DNA of 64,000 bases from positions 18,464,147 through 18,528,146 of the forward strand of contig NC_133297.1 in assembly GCF_005239225.2 (NCBI RefSeq), given 5' to 3'. This document shows positions 32,801-43,329 of this stretch, piece after piece (within the stretch, counting starts at the first letter, position 1; every line of letters begins with the position of its first letter). Source of the DNA: Populus alba. Lineage: Eukaryota; Streptophyta; Magnoliopsida; Malpighiales; Salicaceae. Below the pieces are notes generated by a model. That model ran no database searches and was not told the DNA's origin. It saw nothing but the letters and a program-made list of their open reading frames with translations. The position numbers and the translations under genes were made by a program.

Positions 32801-33693
32801 AGTGTAACAAAGGAGTTGTTGATGCCTGAAGGGAGAAGGTTAGATTGATAAAAGTCTTCAACCATACGGGTGATGTCCCCGCCTATAGTACTCCAAGCTT
32901 TCTTAATAAAGGTAAAATTAATACCATCAGGACCTGGTGCCTTATTTCCTTCACAATCCCAAACCGCAGCTTTGATTTCCTCTGTAGAGAACGGGCATTC
33001 CAGAGCAACCGAGGATGAGGGCTTCAACTTTTGAAATTCCAGATGATAACATGAAGGTCGTGGTCTGTCATGATGGGAGTATAAATTACGGAAGAAGTTG
33101 AAGACAGCTATCTTCATCTCGGCAGGCTTAGACAACATATTCCCATCAACTTCCAGTGATGAAATCAGGTTTTGTTTCTGTCTTATTGTTGCAGCTAAAT
33201 GAAAAAAACGTGTGTTCTTGTCCCCAAGCTTGCACCACTGCACCCTTGACTTCTGATGCCAGATAGACTCTTGCATTATATACAGAGTTCGAAGTTTGGA
33301 GACAATGACATTGCTTCTAATTAATTCATCAGCTGACAGGTCTCTGCATTCTTTGAGATTGTCAAGGGAGTCAGCTTCTGACTCCAGCTCCTTGATTTGG
33401 TTAGACATGTTGCCCACAACTTCTTTGTTCCAGTGCTTACATCTCTCCTTTAACATCTTGAAAGCTGAGACCATGTTCCCTCTACCAGTTGATGAGACTG
33501 AAATGGAGTTCCAGAAACTTTGTATCATCTTCCTGAAGTCAGCCATCAGCCACCAACAGTTCATAAACCGGAATGGTTTTGGTCCCCAATTCTTGTAGTC
33601 TAATAACAGCTGCAGGGGTCTATGGTCAGAAGAGAACCTTGGGAGACCGAATAAAGTAGAGGCTGGAAGAAGCTGCAGCCAATCACCCGATAC
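29853..33693 (-). mobile_element. LINE (non-LTR retrotransposon), 5'-truncated, 16-bp TSD
   Basis: The element ends in a short poly(A) (poly-T at 29853-29862 on the plus strand) preceded by the 3' tail CTTCTCAAAAA on the minus strand. The 16-base duplication GAAATTTGATTCTTTA is exact at 29837-29852 and 33694-33709. At 3.8 kb it lacks ORF1 and the endonuclease found in full plant LINEs (usually near 6 kb). The uninterrupted RT frame and exact duplication indicate a recent insertion. Confidence 0.93.
30144..33564 (-). pseudogene. LINE ORF2: reverse transcriptase, zinc-binding region, RNase H
   Basis: One frame of 931 codons (33564-30769) holds RT motifs APGPDGINFTFIKKAW, FRPISLVGSLYKIISK, FKLDFHKAFDSV, GLRQGDPLSPFLFNL and the catalytic FADDTLIFS, followed by the zf-RVT-type segment CPICQVEEESVDHLLLHC. 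A single extra base in the T run at 30825-30831 (A run on the coding strand) shifts the frame. The continuing frame gives the RNase H domain with FKWNVDGSSLGKPG, AELRAVVKAIEL and SNSLADCMAKQG, ending at 30144. The endonuclease domain that should precede the RT is gone. It cannot transpose on its own as it stands. Apart from the one-base shift I see no stop. Confidence 0.92.
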
Positions 33694-33899
33694 GAAATTT
33701 GATTCTTTATGATCCTTATGAGTATCAAAAATCCCAATTTTGGTAGATTTCGTTAGTGGAATTGTGAATATTTTTACATGATGCTTTTTTTATAGTTACT
33801 ACTCATGCAAACAGCAATAAAATATATATAGCCTTGTTGCAGGTGGTTAACAAAAAGATAAAAAAAAGGAAATGAATAATATTCTTGCTAGTAGTGATT

Positions 33900-34215
33900 A
33901 ACTGCCTTAGTTCATTCCAAATCTACGGCGCCATGCCAGTTTTCGACAACCTGGAATTCAGGTACACTTGCATGAAGAACAAGCGATGCTCGTGGTGGGT
34001 TCGCACCGGGTTTCGGGTCTTTTTTCGGAGGATTGGCCTTCTTTATAGCTGTGGCTTTTCCATTTTTACCTAGCCTGGCTGCTTTAATAGGAGGAATCGC
34101 GTTTAATGAAACTATATACTTCTCAAAAAAAAAAAGGAGAAATCGCGTTACCCCTTACACTGGCTTATCCATGTTTCATGTGGATTTCGATCCAGTTTGG
34201 AATTTGGCTACCAAA
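33900..34215 (+). pseudogene. LHT-type amino-acid transporter, internal fragment
   Basis: The frame reads MPVFDNLEFRYTCMKNKRC, WWVRTGFRVFF, then in the next frame GGLAFFIAVAFPFLPSLAAL and IGGIA, and after a 31-base insertion LTLAYPCFMWISI. This is the late transmembrane part of plant lysine/histidine-transporter-like proteins (AAAP family, plasma-membrane amino-acid/proton symporters). Two lesions break it: one extra T in the run at about 34019-34024, and the small LINE tail at 34104-34134. The rest of the gene is absent. The exact family member is not clear, as I compare only from known family wording. Confidence 0.75.
34104..34134 (+). mobile_element. Ultra-short LINE 3'-end insertion (31 bp)
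   Basis: The insert is TAATGAAACTATATACTTCT plus a poly(A) tail, matching the 3' terminus of the LINE at 29853. It is flanked by AGGAGGAATCGCGTT (34089-34103) and AGGAGAAATCGCGTT (34135-34149), a 15-bp target duplication with one mismatch. Confidence 0.85.
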
Positions 34216-34799
34216 GGCCTACATGCCATCTTCTTCCACCCCGAATGATAGTTGATCATGAGTGTAGGAAAAATGCTACAATTTTTTGTAAATGTTAATT
34301 CACGTAATATAATACCAAATTATGTATAAAATTTCAACTTTGAATTCTCTAATTATAAAATCTTATATCAACAACCTTCTCTATTTTGAAGATGGTTTCA
34401 CTTGCCAATCTATCATTTGATAATTTTCATTATCCTCGTGTCAACTTTGTTAATCAATTCGTTTCATATTTAAAAAATATTCTTGCTGGCTTCATTGACC
34501 TTGTTCTACAGATCTTTGGGTTCTGATTCCTTGTTCCCTCATCTAATGGGTCGTGGGTCAGAGTATTTCTTATGGGTATATCTTCGGTTTCTTTACATAT
34601 ACTAGTTATTAAACTCAATCACGACAACTTGACTGGGAACCCATAACCTTGTCTTTTGCTAGGTTGACTCATTAACAAAAAAAAGAAAGTCCTTCACCAA
34701 ACCCAAAACTTCTACTGCTTAGTCCACATTCTGTTCGCTGAATTTAAACACCAAGAAACAGAAACATTTAAGAAAAAACATTACAAAATCACAAGAAGT

Positions 34800-35166
34800 T
34801 CAAACACCACTAGATTCAAACCCTCCAACACCTCTCACAGTTGCATCCAAATCCTCGACTTCCATAACATCAGGAGTTACAATTTTCTCAAGAATCAACT
34901 GCGCAATTCTATTGCCAACCTTTACCTCGAAACCAACATTAGAGTGATAACCCCAATAGGGCCTCTGTAATCAGCATCTATGACACCAGTACCCACATCA
35001 GTCGAGTGCTTCCATGCCAATCCCGATCTGAGTTCTAGAACAACAAAACTCAGTTTTAGAAACAAAACCAAACCGTCAGTGAACATAAATTAAAAAGTAC
35101 GAAGTGAGATTTACCAATACGAGCATAAGTTCCTTACGTATAGCAATGCTCAAATCTGCAGGTATA
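34800..35166 (-). pseudogene. dUTPase 3' fragment, copy 2 (two exons)
   Basis: The last exon (34800-35034) contains [26 protein letters not shown] and [10 protein letters not shown] then TGA. An 80-bp intron (35035-35114, donor GTAAAT, acceptor AG) separates it from an upstream exon piece (35115-35166) encoding ADLSIAI, after which the frame is disturbed before the expected GTYARI. The frame between motifs III and IV is shifted exactly as in the copy at 20311. Motif IV has Asn for the usual Asp, and motif V has FESSG for FGSTG. The shared deletion shows the gene was already broken before the block was duplicated. Confidence 0.85.
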
Positions 35167-36370
35167 AGAGTTTTAATATTAAAAAAAATTATTATTTTGC
35201 TGTACAATATTTTTATTTTTATTTTTAAGAAGATTAATATTAAAAATATTTTTATTTGTATTATAAATATATTTGTTTTTATTATAATTAATATTATTAA
35301 TATCATAATTAAGAAATTTTCAAAATATATCATTCATTTTGAAAAACAACCATAAATTTAATTTAAAGGGTAAAATTATTATTATTAAATTAATAAATTT
35401 GAAGAAAAATATTATTATTATCAAAGAAAAACAATAAGTTTTATCTGAAGGGATTAAAAACTATATAAATTTAGAACAAATAAGTTTAATATTATTATTA
35501 ACTTGGGTCTAGAAGAGCATGCCAGACCCAAGTTGCTTGGGAGTGGCAGAGGGTAGACCGAAATCCCTTGGGTCTTGCAACCCTCCCTAACCCAAAACAA
35601 TTGGGTCAAGAGTCAAACCCTAGGTTAATGACTCCACATCATGACCCAATGCTCTTGAGTCTTGCATCTTCACTCAACTCTAATGGGCTTGGAATGCATG
35701 TCAAACCCTAGACTTATGGATTCGCCATTTAAGAGGAACCCAAAACTTTTGAGCTTGGAGTTATAGCTGGACCCACTTAAACTTGAGTAAGTTTATTGTT
35801 ATTATTATTATAAAAAATATTGTTATTTGTATTCTAAATATTTTTAATTTTATTATTATTAATATTAAAACTATTATTATTTGTATTATAATTAATATTG
35901 CTAATATTGCTAGACCCAAGGCTTTTTGGTTCCTAATTTAAGAGGGGCCAAGGCTCTTGAGCCTCTTGTTAAAGCCAGACTCAAACTTGGATAAGTTTAT
36001 TATAATTATTAATATAAAAAATATTTTTAATTTTAATGTTGTTAATATTATTATTTGTATTATAATTTAAAAATATTACTATTTGTGTTATAAAGTTTTT
36101 GTTTTTATTATAATTAATATTATTAATATCATAAATAAGAAAGTTTAAAAATATATCATTAATCTTGAAAAACAAATATAGATTTGATTTGAAGGGTAAA
36201 ATTATTATTATTATTATTAAATTAATACATTTGAAGAAAAATATTATTATTATCGAAGAAAAACTATAATTTTTATTTGAGGGGATTAAAAACTATAAAA
36301 ACTTAGGTCATATAAGTTTAATATTATTATTAATATCATAAATATTTTTAAAATTCATTCATTTTAATAA
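35166..36370. repeat. ATT-rich dispersed repeat, copies 3 and 4
   Basis: Two successive copies. The first tail (35166-35470) is followed by a new head with TTGGGTC words (35500-35780) and then a second tail (35770-36370), with a short partial head near 35910-35995. Phrases such as ATATCATTAATCTTGAAAAA and GAAGAAAAATATTATTATTA recur. There is no gene. Confidence 0.7.
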
Positions 36371-36470
36371 ATTTAAAATAAATTTTATTAGTATAAAAAT
36401 ATATATATATGTGATTTGTAAGGACCTGGTTTTTTAAAAGTTAAAATTGATAGATTTTTTTTTAATCATT

Positions 36471-36659
36471 CTAATTGACTATTAAAAAAATGATGGCTTC
36501 ACCACTTTTAAGTGAGAAAGAGAATGGCATAACGCACCCCTCACCTTCAAAAGGCTCTGTACATGGGTCCTCACTAGGGCAAGTGCAAGCATTATAGCCT
36601 GTAGTACCGAAATAAAAGAACATTACACAGCTGTAGTTTATGCTCAAATGCAGTAACAT
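36471..36659 (-). CDS. Unrecognised short open frame, Cys-containing
   Basis: A 62-codon frame with YNACTCPSEDPCTEPFEGEG then CVMPFSFSLKSGEAI. It has four cysteines in 24 residues and lies in sequence that is less AT-rich than its surroundings. TACTACAG just upstream of the Cys-rich part could be a splice acceptor, in which case this would be part of an exon. I do not recognise the family. It may be chance. Confidence 0.25.
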   Translation of the reverse strand: MLLHLSINYSCVMFFYFGTTGYNACTCPSEDPCTEPFEGEGCVMPFSFSLKSGEAIIFLIVN

Positions 36660-37440
36660 GAAGAGGGATTAGTAAAACCAAGAAGGAAGTGTTTTGAGAA
36701 AACTTGCTGGGGTTGTTGGAAGAGAAAATGGCTGATTGTGAAAAGATTGGTCCGTTTGATTTTGGTTTTACATTTTAGAAACCAACAAAATTAAACCAAG
36801 AAATCAAACCCAAAAACCAAAACTATATATAACGAAACTAAACAAATCATTTTTTATCTCAAGAAAATCAAACCCTTGATAAAAATAGTCTAAGTTTTTT
36901 TTTATAATTAACCTATTTAAATTTATTTTGTTTTAACATAAATAAGATTGAATAAATCAATTTTTTATTTAGTTTAATTTAAAAAAATTAAAAAATTAAT
37001 TTAGTTCTTTTTTTATATCCAAATCAAACTGAACCAACCCATACTACTTACCTTTTACGTTAAGAAAAAAAATGGATTTTAGATATTCGCATGTGAAGAA
37101 ACTACTTAATTATATAGGTACATTAATTCAATGTAATAAAGAATAATTCTCAATTTTTTATTTTATTTTATTTATTTCGTGGAAAACACAATGGACAATG
37201 GACAATATCATTCTTCAATTTATTCATTATTAGTGATTGGGAAACGTGTGCTACAACACAATTAGATGATAATAATTTTGTGTCGTAGCGTACTTAATTA
37301 GCACACGTTATCGCATGTTTATTTCTACATAGGCTTTGAAACTTGGAAGGATAATTAACTTGTCTTAAAGAATTTATAAGTTGATGCAATGCTTGTGCTA
37401 GTTGTTAACAAGCTAGCTTTGAAGTGTTTGTCATCGCACC
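36660..37440. other. AT-rich sequence, no gene seen
   Basis: It contains AAACCAAA/AACCAA repeats (36770-36850) and long A/T runs. The last 36 bases (37405-37440) begin the host side of the hAT-like insertion site. Confidence 0.5.
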
Positions 37441-39661
37441 CAAGGTTGTTAAAATCACGAGTTAACTCGTAAAATCTTATGATGTATCTAACATGCTAAA
37501 TCGAACTAAAAATCCGAAACCAGTAAAATTGGAAATCACTACAACATTTAACAATTTTACCAACGGAATTTTTCCGTCAGCGTAAGACACACTGTCCGTC
37601 GGTAAATAATTTACCAACAAAATGACCAACGGAAATGCTCCGTTGGTGAATCTTTCATCGGTACTTTTTTATATGTCGGTAAATCCATTAGTAATAAAAA
37701 AATATTATTACTGACGGAACAGATATGTAAAAAAAAATTACCCGCTTTATTTTGTCGGTACATCCCTCGAAAAATACAATTGGTAATTCCATCGGTAATT
37801 ATTTAAAAAAAAATTTAAAAAATTATTTTATAAAATTATAAAATAATTAAATTAACATAAATCAACACTCTATACTATATACTCAAAATGCTTGGAAAAA
37901 AGAATAAGAAAATCAACTCAAAAAAGTTTGCAACAAATAAATAAAACGAAAAAAATAAATTCAACTAAAAAAAAATCATATGAAAAAAATAAAATTGCAA
38001 TTGCTAAAAAATTTAAAAATCTTATAAATAAATCAACTAAAAATTTGATCTCATATGAAAAAAAATCTCACAACAACATTTATACAATTATTAAGAACAA
38101 AAACAATTAAAAATAAAATAAAAAACAAATATGGTGAAAAAGATCAAGAAAAAAAAAGAAAAAAAGAAAAATCTTACCTTAATGTATTTGCAAGTGAAGC
38201 TAAGGAGAGAAAAAAAATATCGTAAAGCATATTAATTAAAAAAAACTAAGAGGATAAAAGAAGAAAGAAGAAGAAGACATACCCGAGTATGGAGGAGAAG
38301 AGAAGGAGATGAGGAGAGAAAAGAAGAGAAAGAAATAGATATTGATGTTTTTTACATATAGTGAAAGAGAAGAAGAACAAGAACAAGAATAAGAAATGAG
38401 TCTGTCTCTTGTGAAATAAGAGAATCCAAGCTTATTATTGGGGCACGTTAGCGACGGTTTTATCGACGAAATTCCGTTTGTAATATTTAATTAAATTTTC
38501 AATTTCATAAAAAGTTATCGAAAACCGCCAACAATCACTGACGATTTTTCAATCCGTCAGTGATTCTGTTTGTAATATTTATATGAAAATTTTAAATTAA
38601 TTGAATTTTTTCAAAAAACCGTCAAATAACACCGACGACTTTTCAATCCGTTGGTGATTTTGTCGTAAAGCACAACAATTAATGGTGCAATTGGAAAGTG
38701 AACAGTTCTGAAGCTCTCTAAAAAATACCGATGGAAAATTTCATCGCTAATCCCCTTTGTAATTGACACGATGAACAGTGTTCAATGTTTAACAACGAAT
38801 TAATTCCATCGGTAAAAATGACACGTCATCATTTTTTTGCTTTGTTTTAATTTTTTTTCCCACTGTAATTCCCTTGGTATATACCGAGGGAATATTTTTG
38901 TCGGTAAAATCCCTCGAAAATTACCGACAGAAATATTCCATCGGTATTTTTGTTTGTATTTATTGATTTTCTGGTAGTGAATTTTGTTTCGATTAAAGTT
39001 GGGATAGAAACTAGACATCTGAAACTTTCCAACTATATATCGTAGGCTCAATAATTCATCCAAATAAGAAAGAATAACATGTTTGAAATCAAAACTCAAA
39101 TCTGCCAAGAATATATAAAAATTAGAGATTCAGGCTGCATAGAGGAATTTTAACATGAATAATTTTTTTTTATTATTCTATTTTATTTATTTATTTATTT
39201 TTAAATAATTATTTTTAATTTGATTTTTTTTATAGCGCATTGGACATTGTTAGTTATTTTATTATTGTATTTATGTTAGTTAATTACTAATTTAAACTCA
39301 TTAGCTTGCAAGCCAAAAGGAGTCTATCAAGACTTATTATGATGGGAACAACCAGGTTGTCACTAGGTTTATGTGTACTTCTTATCTTTCAATGATTCCT
39401 TTGTATTGAGAAATTTTATTATAAGACCTTTTATTTCTCAATATCATTAATTTATTAATTCATACTATCTATTTCTCTCATTTTATTTAGATCACTTATT
39501 GATTATAATACTGCTGAGTCATTTTATCAGATTTTAATGTAATTTGATTTCTTGACTACAATTATCAATATATATTAAAAAAATTACTTACGATTTTACG
39601 ATTCGAGTTTATATTGTATTTTTTGTGTTGTGTTAAAAAAAAACATTTTTTTACAATCTTG
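37441..39661. mobile_element. hAT-like non-autonomous DNA transposon, 8-bp TSD
   Basis: The termini are CAAGGTTGTTAAAA and, inverted, CAAGATTGTAAAAAAATG. The flanks are ATCGCACC (37433-37440) and ATCATACC (39662-39669), an 8-base duplication with two differences. The uninterrupted site at 14491-14551 reads ATCGTACC at this point. An 8-bp duplication and short inverted termini fit hAT. There is no transposase frame, and much of the interior is a nested CACTA element. Confidence 0.8.
37537..38979. mobile_element. Small non-autonomous CACTA element, 1443 bp, TSD AAT
   Basis: It starts CACTACAACATTTAAC and ends TTTTCTGGTAGTG. The 3-bp duplication AAT is exact (37534-37536 and 38980-38982). The subterminal parts carry CCGTCGGT/ACCGACGG words. 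The middle is an A-rich stretch (37860-38400) whose open frame, all Lys/Asn/Ile, is compositional. It is inserted into the hAT-like element. Confidence 0.92.
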
Positions 39662-39739
39662 ATCATACCATAACTTTCCAATCGATTTGAGTTCTCTGCC
39701 TTTCTCTCTTGTTTTCCACGTAACCAAAAGGCAAATACA

Positions 39740-41349
39740 CTTAAAAAATGATATTCTATTGATTTTTTTTATGTTGTTTACATTACATCAGATTGACATA
39801 CTCATGAATTTACATTCCTATTCTAGTCTCGTTATCAACACGAGTTTATACACTAGTGCCGAACAACAATCTTACACAAATAATACCTCTTTTCATACGA
39901 TCCTCATGTAATTTCTCAACACAACATCCTTATAAATAAGAATACCACATAAATATATTTATAACATAATATCTACATGTTTGTACATCCACATCCATGT
40001 TCCAATACAGTTTTCATGACAAGTCCTTACAAAAGTGTTGAAAGGCAAATATTCAATATAACACTTAAGACAAACTATTACATAGCACTTTTCAAAATAT
40101 GAGAACCCGTGGAACTGTTTTCCTATATACCTTGATTGTATGATGCCCCTGTTACAAAAACAACATGGATACAAGAATTATAAATAATAACTAGAAGGAT
40201 GTTATTGTTTTTTTTTTTTTATCAACTGAAGGTGGGTACATTCGTTCATTCACTTCTCAAATACATTGTGCAACCCTCATTACTTCGCTACATGTATTAT
40301 CCTCATGCATACGCCTCAACACCTCCATAGGAGTGGTAGGGCAGTAGTTTAATCTTTGGTTGGGGTTAATTACTTCACCTTAACTCGGTCATTCATCCTG
40401 GATGCTTTTAACCATAACTAATTGCAATAACAAAACTCGATCACCCATCTCAAATGCCATCAACCAAAACCAACAACACAAGTCAACTCGTTATCTCTTA
40501 CGGATACCATTAGTCAAAGCCAATCATCATAATCAACTTGGCTATCCATCTAGGATGTCATTTACTAAAACTAATCATCAACCATAACCCGGTCATCCAT
40601 CTCGCATGCCATTAGCTGAAGCTAATCATTAATCATAACCCGGTCATCCTTCTCGCTGATCAACAATCACAACCCAGGCATCCATCTCGAATGCCATTAG
40701 CCGAAGCTAATCATCAACATAACCCGTTCATCCATCTCGGATGCCATTAGCCAGAGCTAATCATCAACACAACTCGATCATGCATCTTGGATGCCATCAG
40801 TCAAAGCTAATAAAAAATCCAAACCTGGACATTCGTCTAAAATGTCATTAGCCGAAGCGAATCATCAACAGAACCCGGTCATCTATCTCGGATGCCATTA
40901 GCCGAAGCTAATCATAAAACATGACCTGATCATCCATTTTGGATGCCATCAGCCAAATCTAATCAGTCATTTGTCTCAGGCATCCATTCGGATGCCATTA
41001 GCCAAAGCTAATCATTTACTCATCCCAGCCATCCATCTAGGATGCCATTAGCCAAAGTTAACCAATCATTTATCTCGGTCATCCATATGGATGCCATTAG
41101 CCAAAGCTAATCAATCATTTATCTCGGTCATCCATATGGATGCCGTTAGCCGAAGCTAATCAATCATTTATCTCGGTCATCCACTTCGGATGCCATTAGT
41201 TGAAGCTAATCAATTATTTATCCCAAGCATCCATTTTAGATGCCATTAGTTGTAGCTAATCATTTTTTTCATCAGCATTTACTCCTTTGATAGCTTGATG
41301 TTTGTACAAACACAATACAATAACATTCATGATAGAGCATTTCATATAT
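39740..41349 (-). repeat. Tekay-type LTR copy 2, left part (interrupted)
   Basis: This corresponds to 9000-10060 of the LTR at 8733-12303. It shares the GAACCCGTG..CTGTTACA stretch (near 40100-40155) and the AGCTAATC array, then the sequence before the CACTA insertion. The remainder is at 49837-51896. The left edge is not defined, and 39740 is approximate. No pol follows on the right, so it is probably a solo LTR. Confidence 0.65.
40440..41275. repeat. About 50-bp tandem array, ATTAGC-CGAA-GCTAAT hairpins
   Basis: About 15 units with a period near 50 (for example the word ATGCCATTAG at 40691 and 40741, then ATGCCATCAG at 40791). Each unit carries the CATCC..GGATG stem and the ATTAGC/GCTAAT stem. 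Some later units have ATTAGT..GCTAAT (G-U pairs in RNA) or CAAA in the loop. It is more diverged than the array at 9690-9995. Confidence 0.88.
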
Positions 41350-42063
41350 CACAACAAGAATTCACAGTTTCACCGACGGAAATATTCTGTCGGTATGTGA
41401 TTGATAGTACGTCGGTAAAATATTTACCGACTACATTACCGACGGAATACATCCGTCGGCTTACCTTTCGTCGGTGATTCCCCATTTCATCGTTATATCA
41501 GTAGGCAAAACAACAAAACCATTTACCGACGGTTTTACAGACGGAATTTGCGCGCCAAAAAAAAAATTTTCCCGCTTCAATAATACCGACGGATTGTTAT
41601 TCCGTCGGTGATATCACAATTCACCGACAGTTACGTTCCGTCGGTAACTTAGTCATTGAATTGTTGAAACACGGACATAATATACCGTCTGTGAATTCAT
41701 CGGTAATATATAATACTGACGGAATTACTCCGTCGGTAAATCTGTTGGTGAGTCATGAAAACACCGACCGAATTTATCCGTCTGGAAATTTGTCAGTGAT
41801 GGTCGCGGCTACTGTCTAATGCCGACGGATGTATTCCGTCGGTAAATCCCTTTGTAATTTTTTTTTATATAATTATTTCGAATACATAATATAAAATGAT
41901 ATAAATTAATGGTAATAAAAACCAATTATGCAAAAAAAATTTATATTAAGCATCAAAAACAAAAAAATGAAAGATAAATAATATTCATTACAAAATGAAA
42001 TGTTTCAAAAAAACATTAAATGAAATTTTAAATGTAAATAATGTTTATCAAAAATTAATATAA

Positions 42064-43050
42064 AGGAGGATGAGGAGGATCAGGAGGAGGAGGAGGTTGG
42101 CTGTTATTCGACCAACTTGGATTGGGTGCACATGTTCCACCTTGTGACATGTTTATGACCATTTAACGAAGCTCTTCATAGGGCGCTCTTTGTTGTGCAG
42201 ATTCTGTTGTGCATTGTTCTTTGAGTTTTGTCTATGCCTCTGATAGGTGGTCGCACCTTTGCTGCAAGGCCACGAGTTCCTTAGATTGGGAGCTCGATAC
42301 TGATTGGGAGCTCCCGACGGTTGTAGCAGTACGGGTTGTCTGCAAGTTGTCGGCCCTAGTGTTGGAGAGCCCATAAACCTGATTCTTATCGGGTCCACCT
42401 GACGATCTAGCCTCCATCCACAAATCCGGATCGAATTCCGGATGGGTCGAAGGATCGTCCCCGTATGTCTCCCTCAATCGATTATTATAGGTCTCCTGAA
42501 AATAAAACAAGTAATCATCATATTCAATTCAATAAACATAATAATAACTTACAAAATAAAATGGATGAATAAACATACCACAAAATGTTGAGCGTGGCTG
42601 TCAACGAACTGTTACACCCCCTTTTGGCGGTCTTGACTCCGCACGTGCGTCTCCACAAACAACTCCATAGGGCTCGGCTCACGTCAAAGAGATGTAGCCT
42701 ATAATGAAAAAAAAATTATTAACAACAAATTAATTGAATGATATATTTCGTTTAAATTAATCTTACCATCCGTTTTGCATGTGCAGCAAACGGAACAGAG
42801 CCGCCGGTGTGCGTTGTCACCGAGCCATGAATTGGCCGATTCCGGTTGCCAGCACCGGACTATGAGCGTCGTGTGAACCGCTCAGACGTCACGTGCTCAA
42901 GATAGTGCGGTCATATATCCTCCAGGATGTATATCGGTTTGAAATCCCTCTAAACCGCAACATCGTTCCAGCCTTGGAACCCCCTATCCCTCGCAGTTTT
43001 TTTTGCCTTTTTTTGGGCTTCGTACCAAAAATCACGTGTAAACCCCTGTA
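42064..43050 (-). pseudogene. CACTA accessory protein (Transposase_24/TNPA-like)
   Basis: The best part is 42510-42232, with YNNRLRETYGDDPSTHPEFD, DLWMEA and SSQSKELVALQQ. The phrase PDLWMEARSSGG is typical of the plant Transposase_24 family encoded beside TNP2. The Pro-rich C-terminus (42140-42064) matches copy 2. Upstream (42600-43050) the frame is broken by stops and by intron-like AT-rich pieces. Such proteins bind the subterminal repeats and act with TNP2. Confidence 0.65.
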
Positions 43051-43329
43051 AATAAAAATAAATAATAATAATAAAAAAAAACAACACATAGAATCGAAGT
43101 AATGACATTTCGATGAGTAATGGATATTCGGTATGAAAGAAATGAATAACTAGTAGGAATGACAATAAATATATCATGTGAGAGAGAGAATGATCTCTAT
43201 AAACAAATTTAAGGGTATTGTTGAAGTCGAAAAGAGAGTCATGATTTTTAGTTTAAAACTTGTAACGTTGTCGAAACCAGTGACGAGTTTCAATAGATAA
43301 AAGAATAAGAAAAAAAAAACCAGAAGATA

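Larger units (their letters stand above)
29050..35166. repeat. Repeated block, copy 3, with LINE, transporter and dUTPase inserts
   Basis: It is homologous to 17701-20644. Block sequence survives at 29050-29852, 33694-33886 and 34680-35166. The LINE (29853-33693) interrupts it with a 16-bp target duplication, and the stretch 33887-34680 carrying a transporter fragment is absent from copy 2. The low-complexity GCACGGGCAAGGACACGGGC run at 29340-29390 matches copy 1. Confidence 0.8.

Noticed and set aside
37892..38110. Lys/Asn/Ile-rich 72-codon frame
   Set aside because: A-rich interior of the small CACTA element. Composition only.
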